Source of the DNA: Bacteroidota bacterium
GTDB taxonomy: Bacteria > Bacteroidota > Bacteroidia > Bacteroidales > Tenuifilaceae
Assembly: GCA_029560875.1 (NCBI GenBank)
Contig: JAKQKB010000075.1
Location: forward strand, 1 to 64,000
Length of the DNA stretch: 64,000 nucleotides
Direction: 5' to 3'
Part shown: piece after piece, positions 50,729-60,338 of the stretch
Numbering within the stretch: the stretch's first letter is position 1
Layout of the letters: the number at the start of each line of letters is the position of its first letter
Program-made: the position numbers and the translations under genes
Notes under the pieces: generated by a model
Told to the model about the DNA's origin: nothing
Database searches by the model: none
Seen by the model: only the letters and a program-made list of their open reading frames with translations

Positions 50729-52777
50729 ATGAATAACTATAAGTACTTTGTTAAATCGACCATTTGGATTTTTGGATTTATAATGTTTGGTATACTTCTA
50801 TTCTTTATTTCACGATTAGCATACCTCTTTACCTATGGCGATTTTAAGGAACTAAGCAATTTCAAAATTGATTTAGTTAGAGCTTTTTGGGTAGGAATCC
50901 GATTCGATGTGAAAGTCCTAACCTTTGCATTTTTACCAGTAATGCTAATTCCAATCGCAACTATTTTTCTCGGCAACAAACTATTCAAGACATTTAAACA
51001 GATAATAAAAATTTACGGGATTATTGTAATCTGTGTTTTTGCTTTGCTTATGGTTATTGACTATTACTTCTACAGTTTCTACAATACCCGCATAAGCATC
51101 ATAATATTTGGTTTTTTTGAGGATGATACACTTGCCGTAATAAAAACTCTTTGGACTGATTTTCCTTTAATTCCAATACTATTGGGGCTAACTGTAGCAA
51201 TATTCCTGTTAGTAAAAGCAAGCCTATGGATAGTAAAAGAACGAGAAAATTTCAATTTCTTGAGTGGTAAAATTTTATTTCAAATAATTACCATAATACT
51301 TGTTATTGGATTCTACTTTTTAGGATTGCGAGGAACTGTTGCAATTATACCGCTTGATGGCAGACATGCAACCATTTCCGACAACTCTTTTGTAAATGCT
51401 CTTTGTAACAATGCTGTTTTCTCTCTTAAAACAGCATACTCCGACAAAAAAGATATCAGCATCAGCATAGATTATGAATCAATGCTAAGGAACTTTAACT
51501 TTTCCAACGCAAATGATGCAATTGCAATTCACTTAGGGAAAAGCAGAAACGATTCTTTAAATATAACCGATTTAATTGCAACTACCCCCAAAAATACATT
51601 CATAGAAGAAAACCCTCCGTCAGTAGTATTTATTATGATGGAAGGACTTAGCAACTATTACATAAATCTTCATTCTGCAGAAAATAATCTTTTGGGCTCA
51701 TTGGAGTCGCAACTTAACGACTGCTATGTTTACAGGAATTTCCTCCCATCATATAGCGGAACAATATACTCACTGGAAAATTTACTCGTTGGAACTCCAC
51801 AAAGCCCGCTTTCCCAATCGAAATTTCAAACTTTCCCACTCGAATCGTCTGTGGCAAAGCCATTCAAGCAGAAGGGCTATGGCACAACTTTTATTACAGG
51901 TGGAAAAATGGGTTGGAGAAGTATGGATAAGTTTATTGGCAAACAATATATTGATAAAGTTGAAGCAGAACCCAACTTGTTAAAGGAGTATCCCAACGCA
52001 AAAACAGGCGAATGGGGTGTTCATGACGAACATCTATTTGATAGAATGCTCTCAATCCTAGAAAACTCAAACGGAAAACCCCAATTTATTTTTGCCATGA
52101 CCATTTCGCACCACAGTCCCTATGATATTCCCAAAGACTACGCGAACCTTCCAATTAACTTATCGGATGAGATTAAAAAGAAAATCAAAACTCCCGAGGA
52201 GGTTGCTCTTCGATGCTTTAAGGCTTACCAGTATGCCAATAATTGCCTAGGAAGTTTTATTGAAAGGGTAAAGAATTCTCCATTAGGAAAAAATACTATT
52301 ATTGTTGCAACTGGCGACCACAACTTACTTCAGTTATTCGATTTCTCCGATAAAGACTTGCTAATGAAATACTCGGTGCCGCTTATTATGTACGTACCCG
52401 ACAGTTATAAACCTAAAACTGATGTTAACACTAGAGTTTTCGCATCGCATAAGGATATTTTTCCCACAATCTTTAACACGTCCCTCTCCGAGGCATCTTA
52501 CCTTAAAACTGGAAACAACCTATTTTCTCCCGAGTTAAAAAACAGTTTTGGGATACACTGCCATAGAATTGCTATGGACAGCATTGGATGTGTCGATTTT
52601 ACAACCAGTACTCCGCTTTTCTTTAGATGGAATGAAACAGGAAATCAACTAGAGCCATCAAATGAAAATCCTGATAAACATTTACAAGATTTAATGTTAA
52701 AATCAAAGGCGTACGTTGCATCAATGAACCTATTCATCATGAACGATCTTGCTAACAAAACAAAAAGGGGGGGGTGA
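50729..52777 (+). CDS. LTA synthase family sulfatase / phosphoglycerol transferase
   Basis: A 682-aa inner-membrane enzyme. Five membrane helices (about residues 10-215) are followed by an extracytoplasmic alkaline-phosphatase-fold domain. Metal and catalytic motifs: MMEGLSNYY, Thr345 in SYSGTIYS as nucleophile, GWRSMDKF, and GDHNLL for metal binding. In Gram-negative bacteria such enzymes move phosphoglycerol or phosphoethanolamine onto glycans or lipids. The gene ends in a run of eight G just before the stop. Likely the third gene of an operon with the HEAT-like gene and tlyA. Confidence 0.88.
   Translation: MNNYKYFVKSTIWIFGFIMFGILLFFISRLAYLFTYGDFKELSNFKIDLVRAFWVGIRFDVKVLTFAFLPVMLIPIATIFLGNKLFKTFKQIIKIYGIIVICVFALLMVIDYYFYSFYNTRISIIIFGFFEDDTLAVIKTLWTDFPLIPILLGLTVAIFLLVKASLWIVKERENFNFLSGKILFQIITIILVIGFYFLGLRGTVAIIPLDGRHATISDNSFVNALCNNAVFSLKTAYSDKKDISISIDYESMLRNFNFSNANDAIAIHLGKSRNDSLNITDLIATTPKNTFIEENPPSVVFIMMEGLSNYYINLHSAENNLLGSLESQLNDCYVYRNFLPSYSGTIYSLENLLVGTPQSPLSQSKFQTFPLESSVAKPFKQKGYGTTFITGGKMGWRSMDKFIGKQYIDKVEAEPNLLKEYPNAKTGEWGVHDEHLFDRMLSILENSNGKPQFIFAMTISHHSPYDIPKDYANLPINLSDEIKKKIKTPEEVALRCFKAYQYANNCLGSFIERVKNSPLGKNTIIVATGDHNLLQLFDFSDKDLLMKYSVPLIMYVPDSYKPKTDVNTRVFASHKDIFPTIFNTSLSEASYLKTGNNLFSPELKNSFGIHCHRIAMDSIGCVDFTTSTPLFFRWNETGNQLEPSNENPDKHLQDLMLKSKAYVASMNLFIMNDLANKTKRGG
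52767..52774. repeat. Run of eight G at the 3' end of the sulfatase gene
   Basis: G8 directly before the TGA stop. Loss or gain of one G would alter only the last few residues (seven G: four more codons; nine G: about nine). Confidence 0.85.
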
Positions 52778-52862
52778 GAAAAAATGAAATCGTATAACTT
52801 TTGACTGATTTTAATAAACAATTTTACTTTTTTCATGTTTACTGTGGAAACCTTTAATAGAT

Positions 52863-55271
52863 ATGAAAACAATATACAGCATTTTTCTACTGTCACTTTT
52901 GATGCCTTTTGCATTGCTCTCACAGGAAACAGGGATAATAAAAGGTAAAGTTTTCGATAAACAGAGTAACGAGCCAGTTCCCTTTGCGAACATCATTATT
53001 TTTGGCACTACAATAGGTACAACTTCTGATTTTGAAGGTAATTATTTGTTTACAGGATTAAAGCCAGGTTATATCGAAATTCAAGCTTCAGCAATTGGAT
53101 TCAAACCATACATATCCGAAGCCATTCTGGTTACAAATGCAAAAACAGTTTTTGTTGATTTACCTATTGAACAAGCACCTGTGGAACTTGAAGGTGTTGT
53201 GGTTAAAGCATCAACATTCCGTAGGAGCGACGATGCGCCTGTATCGCTCCGTAGAATTGGAATTGATGAAATTGAGAAGAATCCAGGGGGTAATCGCGAT
53301 ATTAGTAAAGTAATACAATCGCTACCTGGAGTAGCATCGTCGGTCTCTTACCGTAACGACGTTATTGTTCGAGGTGGAGGTCCGAACGAGAACAGGTTTT
53401 ACCTCGATGGAATTGAGATTCCAAACCTCAACCACTTTGCTACGCAAGGGGCATCGGGGGGACCCGTTGGAATTATCAACGTTGATTTTGTTCGTGAAGT
53501 AAACTTTTACTCTGGTGCATTCCCTGCCAACTTCGGCAATGCTATGAGTTCTATTTTAGATTTCAGGCAAATTGATGGGAATAAAGATAAACTCAAAGTT
53601 AAAGCAGCCATTGGAGCTTCGGACTTAGCGCTTACGCTAGATGGGCCTATAAGCAACAATACATCTTTTATATTCTCAGCTCGTCGCTCATACCTTCAAT
53701 TCCTTTTTAATGCACTTGGATTGCCATTCCTTCCAACATACAATGACTTTCAGTTCAAAACCAAAACTAAGTTCGACAGTAAAAATGAGTTAACTATAAT
53801 AGGGCTAGGAGCCATTGATGATTTCGAACTCAATACAGGACTGAAAAATCCTGATGAGTCTCAACGTTACATCTTAGGTTATTTACCTGTAAACACCCAA
53901 TGGAATTATACCATAGGAGCATCATACAAACACTTCAAAAAGAATGGTTTTGAAACTTACGTTATAAGTAGAAACATGCTTAATAACCGACAGTACAAGT
54001 ACCAAAGCAACGATGAATCACAGCCAAAACTATTGGATTATAAATCGTGGGAAGCGGAGAATAAATTTAGGTATGAGCGTCAACTCAAAGTTTGGAGCAA
54101 TTACGACCTAAACTTTGGTGGAGGAATGGAGTATGCGCGCTACTTTAACAGCACTTTTCGCGCAAAATATGTTGGAGAAACCTACCAACCCGACAACTAC
54201 GAAACCAACATGGATATGTTTAAGTGGAGTTTGTTTGGGCAAATAAATCACACTTACTTTCAGAAGCTAACATTATCACTCGGATTGCGTGCCGATGCTA
54301 ATAACTATTCAACTAATATGAGTAATCTTTTCAAACAAATTAGTCCACGTATCTCTGCATCGTACGAGATTACCCCAGAATATTACCTAAACTTCAATGT
54401 TGGACGATTCTACCAACAGCCATCGTACACTACACTCGGGTTTAGCAATGCTGCTGGCGATTTAGTGAATAAATCCAACGGATTAAAGTATATCCGAAGC
54501 GACCATTTTGTATTTGGCGCAGAATGGCTACCCAATGAATCTAGCCGATTATCGGTTGAAGGATTCTTGAAACTTTACAACAACTACCCTGTTTCGTTAA
54601 TCGACTCTGTATCAATAGCAAGTAAAGGTGCTGGTTACGGCACATTCGGCGATGAACCTGTAAAATCGGTTGGTAAAGGTCGCGCATATGGAGCCGAATT
54701 CCTTTATCGAAATAAAAATTTACTTGGATTTAATACCCTTATTTCTTACACCTTGGTAAGGAGTGAAAGTGCAAAGATGGACGAAAATCTAAATCCTACC
54801 TCTGGCTTTATTCCAACATCATGGGATAATGAACATTTAATATCAATTACGGCAACTCGCACATTTAAACGCGGCTGGGATGTTGGATTTAAGTGGCGAT
54901 TTGTAGGTGGCGCGCCTTACACTCCTTACGACCTTCAAACATCTGCATTGATTGATGTATGGAATACACGCAATCAGGCCGTCTTGGATTATGGAAAATT
55001 CAACACATTGCGACTAAATGGATTTCATCAACTTGATGTAAGGGTTGACAAAATGTACTACTTCAACAATTGGACCCTAAACCTCTATGTTGATGTTCAA
55101 AATATCTACAACTTTAAAGGTGAAGAGGCCGACAATTATGTTACAGAGGTTGATATTAATGGAAATCCAACAGTAAATCCAGATGACCCAACAAGATATT
55201 TGCTCAAAAAGTTGAAAAATGATGGTTCTGGAACTATATTGCCAACAATTGGTATTATTGTAGAGTTTTAA
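52863..55271 (+). CDS. TonB-dependent receptor with carboxypeptidase-like regulatory domain
   Basis: An 802-aa outer-membrane transporter energised by TonB. Signal peptide (1-20, ending LLSQE), then a CarboxypepD_reg-like domain (about 22-110, GIIKGKVFDKQSNEPVPFAN), the plug (VIQSLPGVASSVSYRNDVIVRG and FYLDGIEIPNLNHF), and a 22-strand barrel to the aromatic end IIVEF. No SusD partner follows, so it is not a typical glycan (Sus) receptor; a metal complex, peptide or small ligand is more likely. It is 10 bp before the lipoprotein gene, a likely partner. Confidence 0.93.
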   Translation: MKTIYSIFLLSLLMPFALLSQETGIIKGKVFDKQSNEPVPFANIIIFGTTIGTTSDFEGNYLFTGLKPGYIEIQASAIGFKPYISEAILVTNAKTVFVDLPIEQAPVELEGVVVKASTFRRSDDAPVSLRRIGIDEIEKNPGGNRDISKVIQSLPGVASSVSYRNDVIVRGGGPNENRFYLDGIEIPNLNHFATQGASGGPVGIINVDFVREVNFYSGAFPANFGNAMSSILDFRQIDGNKDKLKVKAAIGASDLALTLDGPISNNTSFIFSARRSYLQFLFNALGLPFLPTYNDFQFKTKTKFDSKNELTIIGLGAIDDFELNTGLKNPDESQRYILGYLPVNTQWNYTIGASYKHFKKNGFETYVISRNMLNNRQYKYQSNDESQPKLLDYKSWEAENKFRYERQLKVWSNYDLNFGGGMEYARYFNSTFRAKYVGETYQPDNYETNMDMFKWSLFGQINHTYFQKLTLSLGLRADANNYSTNMSNLFKQISPRISASYEITPEYYLNFNVGRFYQQPSYTTLGFSNAAGDLVNKSNGLKYIRSDHFVFGAEWLPNESSRLSVEGFLKLYNNYPVSLIDSVSIASKGAGYGTFGDEPVKSVGKGRAYGAEFLYRNKNLLGFNTLISYTLVRSESAKMDENLNPTSGFIPTSWDNEHLISITATRTFKRGWDVGFKWRFVGGAPYTPYDLQTSALIDVWNTRNQAVLDYGKFNTLRLNGFHQLDVRVDKMYYFNNWTLNLYVDVQNIYNFKGEEADNYVTEVDINGNPTVNPDDPTRYLLKKLKNDGSGTILPTIGIIVEF

Positions 55272-55281
55272 AACAAATGAA

Positions 55282-56016
55282 ATGAAAAAACTATTATACA
55301 TCTCACTAGCAACGATATTAGCAGTATCGTGCAGTACATCCCAAACAGTAAAAACTTCCGAAACACCAGAGGTTGTTGTTACAAAACCATTCGATAGTGG
55401 CGTTGGTATTAATATCAATTTTACACCTGGAAAATCGTTCAATCATCCACTGATTGCATTTTGGATTGAAGATATTAATGGCAATTTCATACAAACGGTA
55501 TATGCATCAAAATCAATAACAACCGGTGTATTCAAGTATGGTGTATATGAAAAAGGCAAATGGCAGCCAGGCGAAAGACGTCGCCCCGCATCGTTACCTT
55601 ACTGGTTACATAAACTTGGTAAAATGACTAACGACGGTTATTTCCTTCCTAGTCCCGAAAATCCACTTCCCGATGCCTACACTGGAGCTACTCCACAGGG
55701 AAGTTTTACGGTTAAATTTGCTGTTCCCAGCAATTTAAAACAATTCAAACTACTTATGGAGATTAACCAGCCTTGGGATTGGAACAACTACTGGCATAAT
55801 AATCGTTACCCTGGTGATGAGAATTACGCAACTTCGGCACAGCCCGCATTGGTTTACTCTGCCGATATTCATATCGATGCAAAAGGCGGAAAGTTCTTCC
55901 TTAAGCCAATTGGTCACAGTCATTACTCAGGAGCCAGCGGAGAGCTATTCACAGATATTAGTACCTTAACATCAGCGCTAAATATTGCAAGCGATATTTG
56001 GGTTGAAATTGAATAA
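55282..56016 (+). CDS. DUF2271-like lipoprotein
   Basis: A 244-aa protein with lipobox LAVSC (Cys17), so outer-membrane or periplasmic. The body has HPLIAFWIEDINGNFIQT and GERRRPASLPYWLHK, and later EINQPWDWNNYWHNNRYP, like periplasmic DUF2271 proteins that pair with iron or flavin-related loci. It lies 10 bp after the TonB-dependent receptor and is probably co-transcribed, suggesting a ligand-binding or surface role with it. The family assignment is from memory of the pattern and not certain. Confidence 0.65.
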   Translation: MKKLLYISLATILAVSCSTSQTVKTSETPEVVVTKPFDSGVGININFTPGKSFNHPLIAFWIEDINGNFIQTVYASKSITTGVFKYGVYEKGKWQPGERRRPASLPYWLHKLGKMTNDGYFLPSPENPLPDAYTGATPQGSFTVKFAVPSNLKQFKLLMEINQPWDWNNYWHNNRYPGDENYATSAQPALVYSADIHIDAKGGKFFLKPIGHSHYSGASGELFTDISTLTSALNIASDIWVEIE

Positions 56017-56029
56017 ATAGAACATAAGG

Positions 56030-56056
56030 CCCTTAAGGGGTTAAAACCCTTAAAGG
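56030..56056 (+). other. Intercistronic hairpin before the epimerase gene
   Basis: CCCTTAAGGGGTT / AACCCTTAAAGG can fold into an imperfect stem just upstream of the epimerase start. It resembles in sequence the hairpin at 56988-57020 on the other side of the gene. Confidence 0.5.
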
Positions 56057-56072
56057 AATATACACACAGGCT

Positions 56073-56996
56073 ATGCCAACTGCAGTAATAATAGGAGGAA
56101 CAGGATTAATTGGCCAAGAGTTAATCAAAACCTTACTTAAAGATGGCTTTGAGGTTAAACTCCTATCGCGTAGTAAATCAAAGGTAGATGAGATTTTTGG
56201 AGGAAAAGTTACCCCTGTGGAGTGGAATGGCAAAAATCACGATGAACTTGTTCCAATTATTAACAGCTGCAATTTAATTGTAAATCTTGCTGGGCATACA
56301 ATTGCGATTCCTTGGACCAAATCGAATAAGAATAAAATCTGGAATAGCAGGATTAACACCACCGAAATTATTGCAAATGCCATTAACAGCTGCAATACAC
56401 CGCCAAAAGTGCTTATTCAGGCATCGGCAGTGGGTTACTACAGCCACAACTCGTGGGAACAACTAACGGAGAATTCATCGAAAGGCGCTGGATTCCTATC
56501 AAACCTAACCGATGAGTGGGAACAACAAGCACTGAAATGCGAATCAAAAACTAGGGTTGTTTTAATCAGAACAGGCATAGTACTTTCAAACAAAGGTGGA
56601 TTTTTGCCAAAAATTCTAAGTCCAATCAAGTATTTTGCAGGAACAATTCTGGGTTCAGGAAAACAGATTATACCCTGGATACACATACACGACCATATAT
56701 CGGCAATTGTTCACCTAGCTAAAACTGAAAGTGCAACAGGAGCATTCAACCTTGTTGATCCAAATCCGACTTCATTAAGTAAAATAACAAAAACTGTTGG
56801 TAAAATAGTAAACAGGCCTATATTCCTTAGAATTCCAGCATCATTACTAAGACTTGCTTTAGGCAATATGGCCAAGGAAACACTTCTTGCAAGCCAAACT
56901 GTAAAACCCAAAAAACTTGAAGAATTGGGATTTGAATGGAGGTTTGCTGATATAGAAGATGCGTTAACAAATCTACTAGTACGAAATACCCCCTAA
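56073..56996 (+). CDS. TIGR01777 family epimerase (SDR superfamily)
   Basis: A 307-aa protein of the extended short-chain dehydrogenase type. The NAD(P)-binding motif is GGTGLIGQEL near the N-terminus; NLAGHTIAIPWT and VLIQASAVGYYSHN (with the YxxxN-like active-site region) fit the TIGR01777/YfcH group. The C-terminal DUF1731-like part ends VKPKKLEELGFEW, which is typical. Substrate unknown. The stop codon lies inside a terminator hairpin shared with the convergent kinase gene. Confidence 0.9.
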   Translation: MPTAVIIGGTGLIGQELIKTLLKDGFEVKLLSRSKSKVDEIFGGKVTPVEWNGKNHDELVPIINSCNLIVNLAGHTIAIPWTKSNKNKIWNSRINTTEIIANAINSCNTPPKVLIQASAVGYYSHNSWEQLTENSSKGAGFLSNLTDEWEQQALKCESKTRVVLIRTGIVLSNKGGFLPKILSPIKYFAGTILGSGKQIIPWIHIHDHISAIVHLAKTESATGAFNLVDPNPTSLSKITKTVGKIVNRPIFLRIPASLLRLALGNMAKETLLASQTVKPKKLEELGFEWRFADIEDALTNLLVRNTP

Positions 56997-57020
56997 AGAG
57001 TTTTGAACCCTTTAGGGGGT
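56988..57020. terminator. Bidirectional terminator overlapping the epimerase stop codon
   Basis: An 11-bp perfect stem ACCCCCTAAAG / CTTTAGGGGGT with an 11-nt loop containing TTTT. The TAA of the epimerase is in the 5' arm, and the kinase stop follows the 3' arm directly. Confidence 0.75.
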
Positions 57021-57992
57021 TCAAGAAAACATCCTCCAAAACGATTTTTTCTTTTGCAACATTGATAAGTCCAAATTCTCAAGCGCATTAATCATCTCAT
57101 CGGCAGACGTATACCTGTTCACAATCGCCTCTTGCTCAAATTCGAGAAGTTGGTTATGGCTATAAAATCGAGGTGGCTTTGGGAGCCTTGCTTTTGATGT
57201 TGCTTTTGCAACAACCTCAAAAACAAAATCAGAAATACTCTTATGCTGAGGTAAAGGAACCACCAACTGTAGTTGAATTCGCATTAAAGGATTGCTGCTT
57301 TCCCATGGATTTTTGCATGTTAGCAATTGCCAAAGCGTTACCCCCATTGCGTAAATATCGGTTTGAGGCTGTATTAACTCCCAAAGATTTAGAATCTGTT
57401 CAGGCGAGGAGTAAATCAACGAAAAAGGCAACTTATCGCCCTTATTGCACAAAGGTTCCGAAGGTTTACGAATCAATCCAAAATCAATAATATCTACCTG
57501 TGGATTATCAAAGTTGATAACATCATCAACCTTTCTAACTATAATATTGCCAGGTTTTATATCGCAATGAACAAAGCCTGCATCGTGTATACGTTTTAGC
57601 GCTTTTAGCGCTTCAATTACAATCAGGATTTTTTGTTGAACTGTAATCTTTGCTTTGTATTTCCCAGTTATGATTTTCTGCAAGTCGATACCTTCGGTAA
57701 AATCACGAACCAGGTATTTAGTGTCATCCTGAATAATTAACTCAGGGTTTTGCCGTGTGCACTTGGATAAACCCTCATATTCTCGTTCAGCACGAAAACA
57801 ATAACGTGGATTATTGTTTAAATACCTATGGAAACGCTTAACAATTACTTTTTGTCCATTTCTTTGGCGAGTTCCAATGAAAGTGCAACAAATTTCTCCG
57901 TTGGCCTTTAGAATATTCTTAGGATTAGAAAGAGTCAGCACGTACTTATCGTGCGGACCAATCAATAGAATATCCTCAAAATCCTTAGGCAT
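57021..57992 (-). CDS. Serine/threonine protein kinase (Hanks type)
   Basis: A 323-aa cytoplasmic kinase without a membrane anchor. Readable motifs: ATP-site Lys in VIVKRF (Lys52), catalytic loop HCDIKPGN (Asp144, Lys146, Asn149), metal-binding DFG (Asp170), SPEQ in place of APE, and DIYAMGVTLWQLLT. The Gly-rich loop is weak and the catalytic loop is HCD rather than HRD, so it is a non-RD kinase. The ATG overlaps the stop of the ABC ATPase gene (TAATG), tying it to the transporter. A short unrelated tail follows the kinase fold. Confidence 0.88.
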   Translation of the reverse strand: MPKDFEDILLIGPHDKYVLTLSNPKNILKANGEICCTFIGTRQRNGQKVIVKRFHRYLNNNPRYCFRAEREYEGLSKCTRQNPELIIQDDTKYLVRDFTEGIDLQKIITGKYKAKITVQQKILIVIEALKALKRIHDAGFVHCDIKPGNIIVRKVDDVINFDNPQVDIIDFGLIRKPSEPLCNKGDKLPFSLIYSSPEQILNLWELIQPQTDIYAMGVTLWQLLTCKNPWESSNPLMRIQLQLVVPLPQHKSISDFVFEVVAKATSKARLPKPPRFYSHNQLLEFEQEAIVNRYTSADEMINALENLDLSMLQKKKSFWRMFS

Positions 57993-58681
57993 TAATTCAG
58001 TTTAAAGTAACTCTCCAACTCCTGCAAGCTGTTACTGTGCGTTTTGCTATCGTTTACAATTTTACCATTCTCGAGAATCAAAATTCGGGAGCAAATCTCC
58101 GTAACGTGCATCAAATCGTGACTCGATATAATTATGGTTGTACCCTTAGCGTTCAAATCCTTCAATTTAGATTTTAACCAAAGCTGAGAGCTGGGGTCTA
58201 GGTTTGCAAAAGGTTCGTCGAGAATAATTATTTCTGGATTTGATATCATTGTTGCCAATATACCAACCTTGTTTTTATTACCTGCAGAAAGTTCACGGAT
58301 ATACAAATCTTTATCTTCAATTGAGAAAAAATCTTCATTTTCCTTCATAAAGATTGAAATGTCTGATTTGTTCTTACCGTACAGATTTCCAACAAACTCA
58401 AAAAACTCCAATGGAGTAAGATAAGGAATTAAGAAACGCTCGTTAAGATAAGAGCCAGTATAGTTTTTCCAATCGTCGGTTTTATCAACCTGCAAATCTT
58501 TGGATTTCACATGTCCGTCGGTAGCCTTAATTAAATCGAGTATCAAACTCAATAACGTTGTTTTCCCCGCACCATTATTACCAACCAGGCCAATAAGTTC
58601 GCCTTTATTAATTTTTAGATTTTCAATAGTAAGTGCAAAACTCTGACTATATACTTTTTGAAGCTTTAAAATCTCTATCAT
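57992..58681 (-). CDS. ABC transporter ATP-binding protein
   Basis: A 229-aa ATPase with Walker A GNNGAGKTT (about 33-41), signature LSAGNKNKV, Walker B IIILDEPFANLD and H-loop SSHDL. The signature begins LSAGN, as in several drug/lipid-type exporters. It is 11 bp after the DUF5687 permease and overlaps the kinase start by one stop/start (TAATG), so the three genes form one operon. Substrate unknown. Confidence 0.9.
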   Translation of the reverse strand: MIEILKLQKVYSQSFALTIENLKINKGELIGLVGNNGAGKTTLLSLILDLIKATDGHVKSKDLQVDKTDDWKNYTGSYLNERFLIPYLTPLEFFEFVGNLYGKNKSDISIFMKENEDFFSIEDKDLYIRELSAGNKNKVGILATMISNPEIIILDEPFANLDPSSQLWLKSKLKDLNAKGTTIIISSHDLMHVTEICSRILILENGKIVNDSKTHSNSLQELESYFKLN

Positions 58682-58692
58682 AGCTGTAATTA

Positions 58693-60153
58693 TTATTTTC
58701 TGAAACCACTTGACATAATATACTTTCTTTTAACTAGTCTATTGCTGATAAATCCGACAAGTTGCCTATGAAGCAGAATTGCAATTGCACCAATAAGACC
58801 TACTCCGAAAAAGCCAAACTCTTCCATTCCAATCAAACTGAAAATTAAATAAATAATCATTGGGATACCAAACAATGGAATCATCATAAGAAAATGATGT
58901 GCCCCTGTACCTTGGTAATTCATAAATTGGCTTCGGCCTAAATCGATGCTTGAACTGCTAAATGTACCAGAGAAGAATACTAATATGGAGGTTATTCCAA
59001 CATTATAGAGCACAATTGCAGTGTTTATGAGCGCAATTTTTGAATCTATAAATGCGTAAGGGAGCGTTACCAAATAACTCGCCACACACATTATTGCAAA
59101 TAGGTAATACTTTGCCAAAACAAAGTTGAAGGTGGATATCCTATGAACTAAGAACATATCATAAAATGAACTTTCCCACGAAAACGCATACTGATAGAAA
59201 AACATTGCAAGGTTGGAGGTAAGGAATATCCCTACAAACGTCAACATATACGGGCTATTCAAATATTGGTCGTTGTAAAAGATAAATCCATACAGCAAGA
59301 AAAAAATACTGAGATAAAAAACAGATTTTGGGCGTTTATTCCTGAATATCAACTTCAACTCTGAGCCAATTAGCGTTCCAATCAACCCGTAGTTTGACAA
59401 AAACTGGAATGAGGTCGATTTTGCATTGTTCTGCTTCTCAACCCCCTCAATGTATGCATTCCTTCTTAGCAACTCGTAAGCAAAAAAATACGACGCTATT
59501 GCCAACACAACAGGGAGTAAAGCAAATAGAGCGGTTTGGCTCAGCAAGCCAAGCGCATTGCTATACAATGATGATACAGAGATGATTTTTGCAATATCGA
59601 GGTAGATAAATATTGACAGGGCAACTATCCACAGTATAACCAACAGTGGCTTCTTTACAAAATACTTCTTCGCGGTAAAATTTAAGAAGTTATTAAAAGC
59701 AATAAACGATATTACCGACACAATCCACGAAACACTGTATAAAGGCGTTTGCGTGCTTAAAACAACCTTAAAGAAAAAAGGTAAAATTAAAAGCAGCGCA
59801 AAGAGGTTGAGAAAGTTAAACACACTCCGCACCAAAGGGAAATGCAACAAAGTACTCTTCTTTACTGGCAGTGCTAAATAGGGCTGAATTGACATTACGG
59901 GTAATTGCTGCAAAAAGAAACGAATTACAATATCGAACCCGAAGTAGTAGAACAACAAACGGTTAAATGCCGCCAATACATCCTGATTTGGGAATAGCTC
60001 AGCAACAATTTTATCGGCAAAAAAGCCAAGCATCAGAATATTTAACGCAAGGTAAATACCAATAAAGCCTAAAAGAATATTGATAAAAATGCTTTTTTGC
60101 CAAAAGGGAGACCGTAATTTCTCCTTCCAAAAATGAATTAATAATTGATACAT
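58693..60153 (-). CDS. DUF5687 family membrane protein (ABC-2-like permease)
   Basis: A 486-aa inner-membrane protein with about 12 hydrophobic helices, matching the Bacteroidetes DUF5687 family (start YQLLIHFWKEKLRSPFWQKS; QPYLALPVKKSTLLHF; LVKRKYIMSSGFRK end). Its gene sits directly before an ABC ATPase, so it is most likely the membrane half of an exporter. First gene of the transporter-kinase operon. Confidence 0.85.
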   Translation of the reverse strand: MYQLLIHFWKEKLRSPFWQKSIFINILLGFIGIYLALNILMLGFFADKIVAELFPNQDVLAAFNRLLFYYFGFDIVIRFFLQQLPVMSIQPYLALPVKKSTLLHFPLVRSVFNFLNLFALLLILPFFFKVVLSTQTPLYSVSWIVSVISFIAFNNFLNFTAKKYFVKKPLLVILWIVALSIFIYLDIAKIISVSSLYSNALGLLSQTALFALLPVVLAIASYFFAYELLRRNAYIEGVEKQNNAKSTSFQFLSNYGLIGTLIGSELKLIFRNKRPKSVFYLSIFFLLYGFIFYNDQYLNSPYMLTFVGIFLTSNLAMFFYQYAFSWESSFYDMFLVHRISTFNFVLAKYYLFAIMCVASYLVTLPYAFIDSKIALINTAIVLYNVGITSILVFFSGTFSSSSIDLGRSQFMNYQGTGAHHFLMMIPLFGIPMIIYLIFSLIGMEEFGFFGVGLIGAIAILLHRQLVGFISNRLVKRKYIMSSGFRK

Positions 60154-60249
60154 AGACGTTTTTTAATAATCATTTTTAAAGATTTCAATTTATGTAATCA
60201 AAGATAATATTTTTAATATCGCTCAAACATTGAAGTATATTAAAGACTC

Positions 60250-60291
60250 TTAAAAAAAGTTACCCCGCTCTAACGAACGGGGCAACTTTAA
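60250..60291 (-). terminator. Terminator after the phosphohexomutase gene
   Basis: On the minus strand AAAGTTGCCCCG / CGGGGTAACTTT (one mismatch) with a 10-nt loop and a T-run of seven. Confidence 0.8.
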
Positions 60292-60338
60292 CTATTTATT
60301 TGAAGTCTTCCTGCTTCCAACTTTCTACTTCCAACTTA

